Shown: positions 1 through 7,900 of the stretch, piece by piece | How the letters are laid out: each line of letters begins with the position of its first letter | Position numbering within the stretch: the first letter of the stretch is position 1 | NCBI GenBank assembly: GCA_016932895.1 | Contig: JAFGCA010000747.1 | Coordinates: forward strand, 1-10,695 | Origin: Sedimentisphaerales bacterium | GTDB lineage: Bacteria; Planctomycetota; Phycisphaerae; Sedimentisphaerales; SG8-4 | Length of the DNA: 10,695 nucleotides | Reading direction: 5' to 3' | Notes under the pieces: model-generated | Told to the model about the DNA's origin: nothing | The model's database searches: none | Seen by the model: the letters and a program-made list of their open reading frames with translations, nothing else | Program-made: the position numbers and the translations under genes

Positions 1-87
1 TGTGGCCTCCCTGACTCGCCGAAGCCTCGGCGCAGGCGGTCGGCCACTTCATCACGCCGCCGTCAGGCGGCTCTCTGGAACGCGCGC
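1..87. repeat. Left copy of an 87-bp perfect terminal inverted repeat
   Basis: These 87 bases are the exact reverse complement of 10609-10695. Identity stops at position 88, where this copy continues GCAAG and the other, read inward, continues TTTTT. The repeat is itself structured. GTGGCC (2-7) can pair with GGCCAC (42-47) around an inner hairpin CGCCGA/TCGGCG (17-22/27-32, loop AGCC), and a second hairpin GCCGCC/GGCGGC spans 56-71. It ends in alternating CG at 81-88. The element boundary would read TGT...ACA, as in several transposon families. However, the outer edge coincides with the window end, so the true outer boundary is unknown. A dispersed genomic repeat at which assembly broke is equally possible. 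Confidence 0.97.
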
Positions 88-246
88 GCAAGAGAAGAGC
101 AACAGCGGTGTCCGTGCTTTCGCACGGACCTCCAAACACAATACCATGCCCACCCACCACCCGTCGGACCCCGCCGGAATCCCGAACGGGTCGTCATCGA
201 AGACTCAGAAGGCCCGTTCCGCATTCCGTCCCCAGGAGGCGGCCAG

Positions 247-334
247 ATGCCGACACGCCAGCCATGCCGCCCGGATCGCCGCGCCCTGTCACCCATCGCG
301 GACAAGCCGGCCGTCCTGGCTGGCGTGTCGGCAT
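247..334. repeat. Long inverted repeat with perfect 18-nt arms
   Basis: ATGCCGACACGCCAGCCA at 247-264 is the exact reverse complement of 317-334. Inside lie further paired blocks, notably CCGG/CCGG (271-274 with 307-310) and CCGCG/CGCGG (279-283 with 297-301). The whole 88-nt segment could therefore fold into one long, interrupted hairpin on either strand. Confidence 0.85.
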
Positions 335-464
335 GTCGCCGCTTTCGGACCAGGCCCGCCACCACCCTCGTCAGACCCCGACCGCTTTCCAAGCGGCTTT
401 CCGTTTCACGGGCAGCCCCTTCAGAAGCGGTCCCCAAGGATCGGCCGAGTGGTGCCTCTGCTCA

Positions 465-498
465 GGTTCGGGAATCCGCTTCGCCGGATACCCGGACC
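465..498. repeat. Imperfect hairpin, 14-nt arms
   Basis: The arms are 465-478 and 485-498, with loop CTTCGC. Twelve of 14 positions are Watson-Crick pairs, one is a G-T wobble and one is a mismatch. An A/C-rich linker follows directly. Confidence 0.75.
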
Positions 499-565
499 CT
501 CACAACAGTCAACACTCCGCCGAAAGAGACCCGTATCCTCCCCCAACCATCCCCGCAGCGGACTC

Positions 566-599
566 CTGCCGCAATCCCGTCGACGGGATATGCAGGCAG
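566..599. repeat. 16-bp perfect palindrome with outer paired arms
   Basis: Positions 574-589 read ATCCCGTCGACGGGAT, a perfect palindrome with no loop. CTGCC at 566-570 and GGCAG at 595-599 add an outer stem. A spacer-free palindrome is a better candidate for a dimeric protein site than for an RNA hairpin, but nothing else here supports an operator. Confidence 0.7.
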
Positions 600-682
600 C
601 AGACCGCCGTGCCAAATGAACAACAGACCCCGTTCCTCACCAACGAGGAACCCCATTAGGAATGCTCCCGCATCTTGCCCCC

Positions 683-738
683 AGGCGTTTCAACTGCAGC
701 GGCTTCGGCTCTGCCGCAGGCGCAGCAATTGAACGCCT
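683..738. repeat. Imperfect inverted repeat, about 15-nt arms
   Basis: AGGCGTTTCAACTGC (683-697) is largely complementary to 722-738, with a 3-nt insertion and a 1-nt gap. An inner stem GCGGC/GCCGC sits in the loop. Confidence 0.7.
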
Positions 739-812
739 GCCCGATCATGATCCCCGGCAGCAGCGCGGCGAAGGGCACTCGCGGTCATGTCCGAGACGGC
801 CATCACTGCGAG

Positions 813-866
813 GCAGACAATATGGATGTCTCGGCACGTTGTGCCGGGGACAACCACCTTGTCTGC
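813..866. repeat. Nested hairpin
   Basis: GCAGACAA (813-820) pairs with TTGTCTGC (859-866). Inside is a second perfect hairpin, CGGCAC (832-837) and GTGCCG (841-846), with loop GTT. Confidence 0.7.
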
Positions 867-935
867 ACAGCCGATCACCGCACAAGCTGCCCCCCAGGGA
901 ACCGCCCCGGCCTGCCGGCCCCCATGTGGAAAGCC

Positions 936-991
936 CGGAGTCAGAGCCGAATGCGTCCTCGCAAGCTGCGGGTCATTCGGCTGTCACTCCG
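936..991. repeat. Inverted repeat with 18-nt arms, 16 paired
   Basis: Arms 936-953 and 974-991 pair at 16 of 18 positions, with two mismatches in a small internal loop. The 20-nt apical region holds a further hairpin CGCA/TGCG (960-963/967-970) with loop AGC. This three-tier structure is one of the most RNA-like in the tract. Confidence 0.8.
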
Positions 992-1287
992 TGCTTGCTC
1001 TGTAGCGGCCTCATGCCGTCTGCGTCGATCGTGCCATCGGCATCGTGGCCCTGTTGCCCTTCCGCGTTCCGGTTGTCCCGTTCGCCGCAGCCGGCATCCC
1101 GCCGCAATAACCGTGGCCACCCATCGCCCCTCCCCCACCGCCCCGCGGCATTCTGCGGTCGCGCCCTGCGGCTGTCGCCGCCGGTCACGCCCGCAAAACG
1201 CCGTGCCATATCAGAACAACAATCAACCATACCCAACTCCAGACCGAGACCCCCACACCCCAGCCCCCAGCACTGCGTGCTGCCCCG

Positions 1288-1323
1288 CTGCTTTGGCCTG
1301 CGTATTCACTCCGGCCCAAGCAG
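1288..1323. repeat. Inverted repeat, 11-nt arms with one mismatch
   Basis: CTGCTTTGGCC (1288-1298) faces GGCCCAAGCAG (1313-1323), with only the T1294/C1317 position unpaired. A second hairpin GTGCGC/GCGCAC follows at 1330-1344. Confidence 0.75.
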
Positions 1324-1367
1324 AAAGGTGTGCGCTTCGCGCACGTTAGTTTTGAACTCCCCCCTTT

Positions 1368-1399
1368 GGGCCTTATGGTCCCCCCAAGGGGACCGGCCC
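1368..1399. repeat. GC-rich hairpin with 12 base pairs
   Basis: GGGCC (1368-1372) pairs with GGCCC (1395-1399). The inner stem GGTCCCC (1377-1383) pairs with GGGGACC (1388-1394), with loop CCAA; a 4-nt bulge TTAT separates the two stems on one side. Another long hairpin (1404-1450, CTTCCGC/GCGGAAG outer stem) and a third (1455-1470, CCGGGG/CCCCGG) follow at once. No T-run follows any of them, so they are not standard terminators. Confidence 0.75.
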
Positions 1400-1720
1400 G
1401 CTGCTTCCGCTGCGGCGCGCGGCTCGCGCGCGGGGGAGCGCCTGCGGAAGAAGGCCGGGGGGTACCCCGGACCCCCTTTCAGCGCGCGCGAAGCCTGCCG
1501 CCGCCGCATTGCGCCGCAAACGTCATCGCCAAGGTCAACGCTCGTTTCTCATGCGAACGCGTACTCCCAGGCTGGCAGGCGTCCAGAGCCCCGCCGTCCG
1601 CTCCGCGTCCGTCGGCCGCGCGGTCTGCGCAGGCTTGACCCGTCGCTGGGGTCGGCCGAGATCACGGGCAAGCCGTTCCCCCGCACCTCCGTGGAAGCGT
1701 TTCCCCGTACCCCCATGACC

Positions 1721-1784
1721 ACCGTGCGAGGCACGGCTGTTCACACAGAGGCCGAAGACGGCCTACGTGTTCACAACCGCGCCC
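1721..1784. repeat. REP-like composite unit, copy 1
   Basis: The unit has two hairpins. The first is CCGTGC/GCACGG at 1722-1736. The second is AGGCCG/CGGCCT at 1749-1764, with loop AAGA. TTCACACAGAG lies between them, and TACGTGTTCA then ACCGCGCC follow. The same order and linkers recur at 1931-1993. The stem bases differ between copies but remain paired, which suggests selection or a replicated palindromic element. Confidence 0.8.
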
Positions 1785-1868
1785 CTCACTTCGTTCACTT
1801 CCCTTCCTTCTGCACATTCGTGTTCGTGCCGCCGACGTGCCCGCTTGGCCGGCGCAGCCTCCGCGTCG

Positions 1869-1890
1869 AGCGGCTTGCAGCCGCTACACG
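1869..1890. repeat. REP-like hairpin, diverged copy 2
   Basis: AGCGGCT (1869-1875) pairs with AGCCGCT (1879-1885) across a TGC loop and is followed by ACACGCG. It shares the AG-stem-loop-stem-CTAC layout of the units at 1749 and 1959. It lacks the upstream CCGTG hairpin and the TTCACACAGAG linker. Confidence 0.6.
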
Positions 1891-1930
1891 CGTCAGCCGC
1901 ACCGGCCTGCACGGCCACTCCCGACCGCGC

Positions 1931-1993
1931 TCCGTGTGCAGCACGGTCCTTCACACAGAGCCCGCAAGAGCGGGCTACGTGTTCAGAGCCGCG
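1931..1993. repeat. REP-like composite unit, copy 3
   Basis: CCGTG/CACGG (1932-1936/1942-1946) is followed by TTCACACAGAG. Then comes the hairpin AGCCCGC/GCGGGCT (1959-1965/1970-1976), with the same AAGA loop as copy 1, then TACGTGTTCA. Relative to copy 1, several stem positions are changed on both sides so that pairing is kept. Confidence 0.8.
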
Positions 1994-2039
1994 CCGGACA
2001 CTCCGCGTACATCCCGCCCGTCAAAACTCTCGATTTCCG

Positions 2040-2054
2040 AGCGGTTTCCGCTAC
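2040..2054. repeat. Short REP-like hairpin ahead of the restriction gene
   Basis: AGCGG (2040-2044) pairs with CCGCT (2048-2052) over a TTT loop and is followed by AC, keeping the AG-stem-loop-stem-CTAC layout. It lies about 30 bases upstream of the chosen start codon of the next gene. If transcribed, it would sit in that gene's leader. The short stem makes chance possible. Confidence 0.45.
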
Positions 2055-2071
2055 TATGCTGCTGTTTGCTT

Positions 2072-2077
2072 GGAGAG
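2072..2077 (+). promoter_or_regulatory. Shine-Dalgarno site of the MmeI-like gene
   Basis: GGAGAG lies 5 bases upstream of a TTG codon at 2083. No comparable site precedes the in-frame ATG at 2056. This decides the start choice. Confidence 0.75.
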
Positions 2078-2082
2078 TCGTC

Positions 2083-4854
2083 TTGAACATCAGTGAATTC
2101 ATAGCGAAGTGGAAGAAGGCCGAGTTGAAGGAGCGGTCGGCCGCACAGGAGCATTTCATCGACCTGTGTCGGCTACTGAATCACCCAACGCCTGCCGCAG
2201 CCGATCCGACCGGCGCGACGTTCTGCTTTGAGAAAGGCGCAACGAAGCACGGCGGAGGTGACGGGTTCGCGGACGTGTGGAAGAAGGACTTCTTCGGCTG
2301 GGAGTACAAGGGCAAGCACAAGGATCTCGCCGCAGCCTACGACCAGCTTCTGCTGTATCGTGACGCGTTGGCGAACCCGCCACTTCTCGTAGTCTGCGAC
2401 CTCGACCGCATCATAGTCCACACGAACTTCACCAAGACCGTTTCGGCCACACACGAGATTCCTCTCGACAAGCTGGGCGAGCAGCGAAGCCTTGAGATTC
2501 TCCGGGCCGTCTTCCTTGACCCCGAGAAACTCAGGCCCGGCAAGACAAGCGAGGCCATCACCCAGGATGCCGCCCGCCAATTCGCCGGCATTGCCGAAGC
2601 GATGCGCAAGCGCGGCCTCGACTCCGGCCAGGTTGCCCATTTCCTCGACCGTATCGTCTTCTGCTTGTTTGCCGAAGACATCGGGCTGTTGCCGGACATG
2701 ATCTTCTCACGTATCACCGACAAGGCGGCGGGCGACCCCGCAAGGTTATCGCGGTTTGTCGGCCAGATCTTCGAGGCAATGTCAACCGGCGGCGAGTTCG
2801 GGCTTGAGAGTATCCGCCATTTCAACGGCAATCTGTTCGACGACGCATCGGTCCTTGAATTGACGGCCAATGAAGTACGGTGGATCACCGAAGCCGCCGC
2901 ACTGGATTGGAGTGCCGTTGACCCCTCCATTTTCGGTACGCTTTTCGAACGCGGACTTGACCCGTCCAAGCGTTCTCAGCTCGGCGCGCATTTCACCGGC
3001 AAGGAAGATATTGAGCTACTCGTGAACGCCGTTGTCATGCAACCGCTGTCCAGGGAATGGGACGAAACGAGGCTCGTCGTCGAGACGCTGCTCACGACCG
3101 GCAAGAAGAAACCGGGCTCGAAGCGCACCAATCCGCTGTCCGCGTCCGCGCAGAAGAAGGCGAGGGGAGAGGCCGAGAGTATCATCCATCGTTTCCTTGT
3201 CCGTCTTCAGACGGTCAAGGTGCTTGACCCGGCGTGCGGCTCCGGCAACTTCCTCTATGTCACGCTCCAGAAGCTCAAGGACATGGAGAAGGCCGTCATT
3301 CTCTACTCCATGGACCAGGGGCTCGGCTCGTTTCTCCCGCTGGTCGGCCCGTGGCAGCTTTTCGGGATCGAGATCAACCCGTATGCCCACGACCTCGCGC
3401 AGATGACAGTTTGGATCGGCTGGCTTCAGTGGATTCGATTCAACGGTTTCGGCTCGCCCCAGGAGCCGATCCTCCGACCTATGAAGGGCAACTTCCAATG
3501 TCGGGACTCAATTCTCGACCTGTCTGACCCGGAGAATCCCGGCGAACCGGACTGGCCGAAGGTCGATTTCATCGTGGGCAACCCTCCGTTCCTTGGCGGC
3601 AAGCTCCTACGCCGCAATCTCGGCGACGAGTATGTTGACAAGATGCTTGCCTGTTGGAAGGGCCGCGTCCCGGCTGAGGCGGACCTCTGCTGCTACTGGT
3701 TCGAGAAGGCCCGTGCTCACGTCCAGAAGAAGCGCTGCAAGCGCGCCGGACTCCTGGCGACGCAAGGCATACGGGGCGGAGCCAATCGAGAAGTCCTCAA
3801 GCGCGTCAAGGAAAGCGGGAACATCTTCTGGGCGGTCTCGGACAAGGACTGGATTCTCGAAGGGGCGAACGTTCACGTCAGCTTGATCGGCTTTGACGAC
3901 GGCGCGGAAGAGACCCGCTTGCTGGATGGTCAGACCGTGGCGAATATCAATCCGAATCTGTCGTCTGCCGCCGACATCACGCAAGCGCGCGTGCTCGACG
4001 AGAACAAGGGCATTTCGTTCATGGGCGATACGAAGGTTGGACCGTTCGACATCCCGGAAGAACTGGCGCGCGAGTGGCTTGGCCTGCGCAATCCCAACGG
4101 ACGCCCGAATTCCGAGGTTTTGCGCCCCTGGGCAAACGGTCTGGAAATCACGCGGACCCCGCAGCACATCTGGATTGTCGATTTCCCGCCCGGCATGACG
4201 GAACAGGAAGCGGCCCAGTACGAAGCGCCCTTTGAGCACATCCGGCAGCACGTGAAGCCTGTCCGTGCGGGCAACAAGCGCAAAGTCTATGCAGAGCGCT
4301 GGTGGATTCACGGCGAGGCCCGCCCGGAGGTTCGCGCCTCTTGCATGATATTGCCGCGATATCTCGCGACGCCCCGTGTTTCCAAACATCGCTTGTTTGT
4401 CTGGTTGGAGGGACGCGTCTTGCCGGACTGCCAGTTGATCGTCTTCGCGCGGTCCGATGACTACTTCTTCGGCGTCCTTCATTCGCGTGCGCATGAAGTG
4501 TGGGCGCTTACACTTGGGACCCGGCTCGAAACACGGCCCCGCTACACGCCTACCACGTCGTTTGAGACATTCCCGATGCCAGAGCCCAACCCAACCCACG
4601 CTGAAGCCATTGCGTCCGCCGCGCGCGAACTGGACGAAGCACGAGGGAACTGGCTCGGCGACCGCTCGGACGAGAAGCGTACGCTCACGACCCTCTATAA
4701 CGCCAAGCCAACGTGGCTTGTGAACGCGCACGCCCGGCTTGATGAGGCCGTCTTCGCAGCCTACGGCTGGGAAAGCGCGCTTACCAGCGAGCAGATCCTT
4801 GAGAAGCTACTCCATCTCAATCTTGCCGGCTCTGCCGATCCGGCGGGCGGATGA
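2083..4854 (+). CDS. MmeI-like type IIL restriction-modification enzyme (nuclease and N6-adenine methylase in one chain)
   Basis: The 923-residue product matches MmeI (919 aa) in length and layout. Such enzymes methylate adenine in their recognition site and cut at a fixed distance when it is unmodified. An N-terminal nuclease carries D64-X9-E74-Y-K76, the PD-ExK spacing of MmeI. A helical connector follows (about 150-290). The gamma-class methylase shows LGAHFT (from about 300), the SAM motif DPACGSGNF (from 382), FGIEINP (427-433) and the catalytic NPPF (500-503). A target-recognition region (about 620-830, ending near FETFPMP at 827) and a helical C-terminus complete it. All key residues are intact, so it should be active. 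I chose TTG 2083 over ATG 2056 because of the GGAGAG site and because family members begin near the ISEFIAKW stretch. It stands alone and needs no partner. The DNA target cannot be read from the sequence by eye. Confidence 0.94.
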   Translation: MNISEFIAKWKKAELKERSAAQEHFIDLCRLLNHPTPAAADPTGATFCFEKGATKHGGGDGFADVWKKDFFGWEYKGKHKDLAAAYDQLLLYRDALANPPLLVVCDLDRIIVHTNFTKTVSATHEIPLDKLGEQRSLEILRAVFLDPEKLRPGKTSEAITQDAARQFAGIAEAMRKRGLDSGQVAHFLDRIVFCLFAEDIGLLPDMIFSRITDKAAGDPARLSRFVGQIFEAMSTGGEFGLESIRHFNGNLFDDASVLELTANEVRWITEAAALDWSAVDPSIFGTLFERGLDPSKRSQLGAHFTGKEDIELLVNAVVMQPLSREWDETRLVVETLLTTGKKKPGSKRTNPLSASAQKKARGEAESIIHRFLVRLQTVKVLDPACGSGNFLYVTLQKLKDMEKAVILYSMDQGLGSFLPLVGPWQLFGIEINPYAHDLAQMTVWIGWLQWIRFNGFGSPQEPILRPMKGNFQCRDSILDLSDPENPGEPDWPKVDFIVGNPPFLGGKLLRRNLGDEYVDKMLACWKGRVPAEADLCCYWFEKARAHVQKKRCKRAGLLATQGIRGGANREVLKRVKESGNIFWAVSDKDWILEGANVHVSLIGFDDGAEETRLLDGQTVANINPNLSSAADITQARVLDENKGISFMGDTKVGPFDIPEELAREWLGLRNPNGRPNSEVLRPWANGLEITRTPQHIWIVDFPPGMTEQEAAQYEAPFEHIRQHVKPVRAGNKRKVYAERWWIHGEARPEVRASCMILPRYLATPRVSKHRLFVWLEGRVLPDCQLIVFARSDDYFFGVLHSRAHEVWALTLGTRLETRPRYTPTTSFETFPMPEPNPTHAEAIASAARELDEARGNWLGDRSDEKRTLTTLYNAKPTWLVNAHARLDEAVFAAYGWESALTSEQILEKLLHLNLAGSADPAGG

Positions 4855-4927
4855 GAACATGCCGGAACCCGCACCATATCCGCGCCGCCCTTGTTCGCCT
4901 GAACCGCAGATCACGCTTGGCTTCAGC
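4855..4927. other. Short gap between convergent genes
   Basis: Seventy-three bases separate the stop codons of the plus-strand restriction gene and the minus-strand surface-protein gene. I see no stem followed by a T-run on either strand, so transcription may read through or end by another mechanism. Confidence 0.6.
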
Positions 4928-7900
4928 CTACTCCTGCAGCCCGATCCGGTAAAACATCGGGCTGGAACGTTCAACACTGTCGGTCCAGACGTTCTCAGGA
5001 GGCTCAGCGAAGATATTTGATTCGACGGGGAAGAACCCGTGCAGCAAATTCGATGACCCCTCCAGGACGTACAGCTTGTTTGAAGAACTCGTCCACCTCA
5101 GTACGTTCTCCCCATTCCCTATGTGCCCAAGACATGTGACCTCAAAAAGAGACGAGCTATCAAGGGGATCTGTCCCCGCAAGGACTTCCGCACCATCCTT
5201 CATCGTATCCCCATCACTGTCAGGCCGCGTTGGGTCTGTCTCCCAGTCATACTCTTGACCGTCGAGCAACCCATCATCGTCGTAGTCCTCGCTCCCGTCC
5301 CGCCCAAGCTCGTCGAAACTAAGCCATTCCCAGTTGTCGTGCATCCCGTCGCCATCGTCATCGAGACTGGTGTCGTCCATCCACTTCGTAACACAGAAAT
5401 CCGAGAGTCCTGCATTTGTCTGTCCGTCCCACGCCCCGTAGGTGTATCCTGCAACGTATATCTCGCCAGCCCCATCACCACGTAGGCCAACCGACCACGA
5501 GAGGTCAGCTTCCTCAGATCCCCATAGACGTGTCCATCGGCGGTTGCCCATTACATCCAGCCGCGACAGAACGAAGTCCTGCGCACCCGCATTTACCTGT
5601 CCGTCGATTGCCCCTTCGGTGAAGCCTGCTGCAAAGACATTGTCAAGTTCGTCCAGATACAGACCTGAGCATCTGTCATACGCTTCCGAGCCCCATATTG
5701 CCGTCCATTGCTTTTCACCGCTTGACGAGAACTTCGTCATCACCATGTCGCTGGAGCCGGAATTGGTTTCACCGTCCCACGCTCCCTCCGTTTGGCCCAG
5801 CACATAGACGCCGCCTTGGCTATCAAGGGCGACAGCGTGCGCCACGTCGTTACTGCTGGAACCGACAAGACGAGTCCATTCCTTGTCCCCGTGCGACGAG
5901 AACTTGGTGAGCACTATGTCTTGGAGCCCATTGTGAATTTCACCATCCAGAGATCCCCGCGCGAAACCAACGACGTAGATGTTACCTGTGCCGCTCAGCG
6001 CGATCCCCATCCCTTGGTCATTCGCAGCTGACCCCCATATTCGCGTCCACTCTCGCGAACCGCTCAAACTGAACTTGGTGAGAAACACATCTGACAAACC
6101 CGCGTTCGACTCGCCATCAAATGCCCCACTCGTGTATCCAACGACATACACGTTGCCATCCTCACCTAACGCGCAAGCTTTGCAGTAGTCATTGGCCGCA
6201 GAACCCCAAATGCGGCTCCACAGACGTTCTCCTGCCGTTGAATATTTGGTTAACAACGCATCGGCTCCGCCCCCATTCGATTCTCCGTCGAAAGAACCTT
6301 CTGTGGAGCCCGCAGCATAGATGCCGGCTGCCGAGGCGCAAACACCTTCGCAGTGGTCATCCGCAGCCGATCCCCATATACGGGTCCACTGGCGCTCGCC
6401 TTCCGCCGCAATACGGGCGATACAGCAATCATTGAGCCCGGCATTCGTCTCCCCCGCGAAACTGCTCTTTGTGCTGCCACCGAGAACGACATTTCCAGAA
6501 TACCATGTAATGGCTTTGCCGTGGTCGTAGGAAACGCCCCCAAAGAGCCGCGTCCAAGCCCTATATGGACAAACAGGAACAAACTCAAAACAGCCCGCAT
6601 CCCAGCTCGCGGCACCATCAGCATCTCCGTCGATGGGCCGCGGATTGCCGTCCAGGTCCCGGGCAAGTGAATGGTTCTCCTGTCCGGCGTCGATACAAGC
6701 TGATCCCAGAGCAAGACGATAGTCGTTCGACACGACGCTCCTGAAACCAGGAGTATTAGTGAAATTCCCGATCCCAGTGACGCTCGGCTCCGTACAGCAG
6801 TACGAGTACGCATGCCCGACACCGGAGTTGAGGTAGTTGGCTCCAGGTTGTCCTTGGCTGTAGTTCCAGTAGAGAATGGTGTTCTCAACGGTTCCTCCCC
6901 ATGATCCGTACAGCCCCCCGCCGCCCCCATCATAGGCGATGTTCTTGCTAATCGTGCAATTCTGTACGAGACCACCAGAAGAACAAAGCACGCCGCCAGC
7001 ATAGTTCGATGCGCTGTTTCGCGTCACAAGACAATCCAGCAGCGCTCCGCCCACATAGCAGGATACTCCCCCTCCCATTTGCGCCGAGTTGCTGCTCACC
7101 ATGCAATGCTGCATTTCTCCGCCCAAGTACAGCTCCACACCGCCACCTCGGTATCCGCTGTTCACTGTAATCTCGCAGTCTTCAATCACTCCCGCCGCGA
7201 TGCACAACACACCGCCTGCGCTGTTGCCGTCACCCGTCCCATAGTCCATTGACCCGTTGTTCCCGCGCACAATGGTGCCCCTCAAGCTACCGCCAGCTAT
7301 GGCGCACCCACCGCCCGAGCACAAAGCCTCGTTATCCTCAACCGTGCAACCGTCCACGATGCAATTCGATGCCCAGAAACCACCCCCCACGTCGGCTAGA
7401 TTCGCATGGATGCTGCAATTCGTGACCGACGCGTCGAACGTGTAGAAGCCGCCGCCCTCGTTCGTCGCCGAATTCTCGGAGAAAGTGCATCTGGTGATGC
7501 TGACACCATCACCATAGAGCCCGCCGCCACTCTTGCTGACCACATTGCTACTGAAGGAGCACCTCTTGACAGTTCCTTCCTTCTGGACGAAAACGCCTCC
7601 ACCATACTGAGCCACATTTTCATCCAAGAAGCAGTCAGCCACTATGCCGCCATGGTCCAGGAATACTCCGCCGCCGTAAACGCCGGCAGCGTTCCCCGAT
7701 ATTCTGCAATTCTGCACCGTTCCCCCATACGACAGGCGAATTCCCGCGCCGCTGCTGAAGCACCCGCGCGTGATGGTGAATCCGTCCACGACACAGTTTG
7801 TGTTGTTCACGCGTACACAACGATAGTCCGCCAGATTCCCGTCTATGGTCGTCGCCTCGAACCCGTTCACGCTACGCAGCGTAATGGCCTTGTTGATGAG

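Larger units (their letters stand above)
88..1720. other. Gene-free, GC-rich, hairpin-dense tract
   Basis: I find no credible gene here. The open frames are rich in Arg, Pro, Ser and His, have no ribosome sites and match no family I know; they reflect high GC and few stop codons. The plus strand is visibly C-rich. The tract holds many inverted repeats: 110-129, 247-334, 382-396, 465-498, 566-599, 632-651, 683-738, 813-866, 936-991, 1007-1050, 1268-1282, 1288-1323, 1330-1344, 1368-1399, 1404-1450 and 1455-1470. From about 1471 to 1720 I see no comparable structure and no gene. The hairpins are separated by A/C-rich linkers. The tract could be a graveyard of palindromic repeats, a structured RNA locus, or a decayed gene region; the sequence alone does not decide. 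Confidence 0.7.

Noticed and set aside
683..738. Integron attC-like recombination site
   Set aside because: The arms contain GTT/AAC-like triplets, but not in the RYYYAAC...GTTRRRY arrangement, and no integron integrase or cassette gene is near.
690..983. Minus-strand open stretch with a fairly protein-like composition (VIGCADKVVVPG, IHIVCLAVMAV)
   Set aside because: It has no convincing start or ribosome site, no recognised family, and overlaps three long inverted repeats. A decayed gene remnant is possible but not supported.
247..1470. CRISPR array or retron msr/msd locus
   Set aside because: The inverted repeats differ in sequence and spacing, there is no regular direct repeat with spacers, and no reverse transcriptase or cas gene occurs in the window.
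1837..2082. In-frame upstream extension of the MmeI-like gene, and the ATG at 2056
   Set aside because: The extension crosses REP-like repeats and is longer than the family N-terminus. ATG 2056 lacks a Shine-Dalgarno site, while TTG 2083 has GGAGAG at 5 bases.
662..2086. Long plus-strand open frame of 474 codons across the hairpin tract
   Set aside because: The translation is dominated by Arg, Pro and Ser, has no domain I know and no ribosome site. It runs through palindromic repeats, so it is an artefact of high GC.
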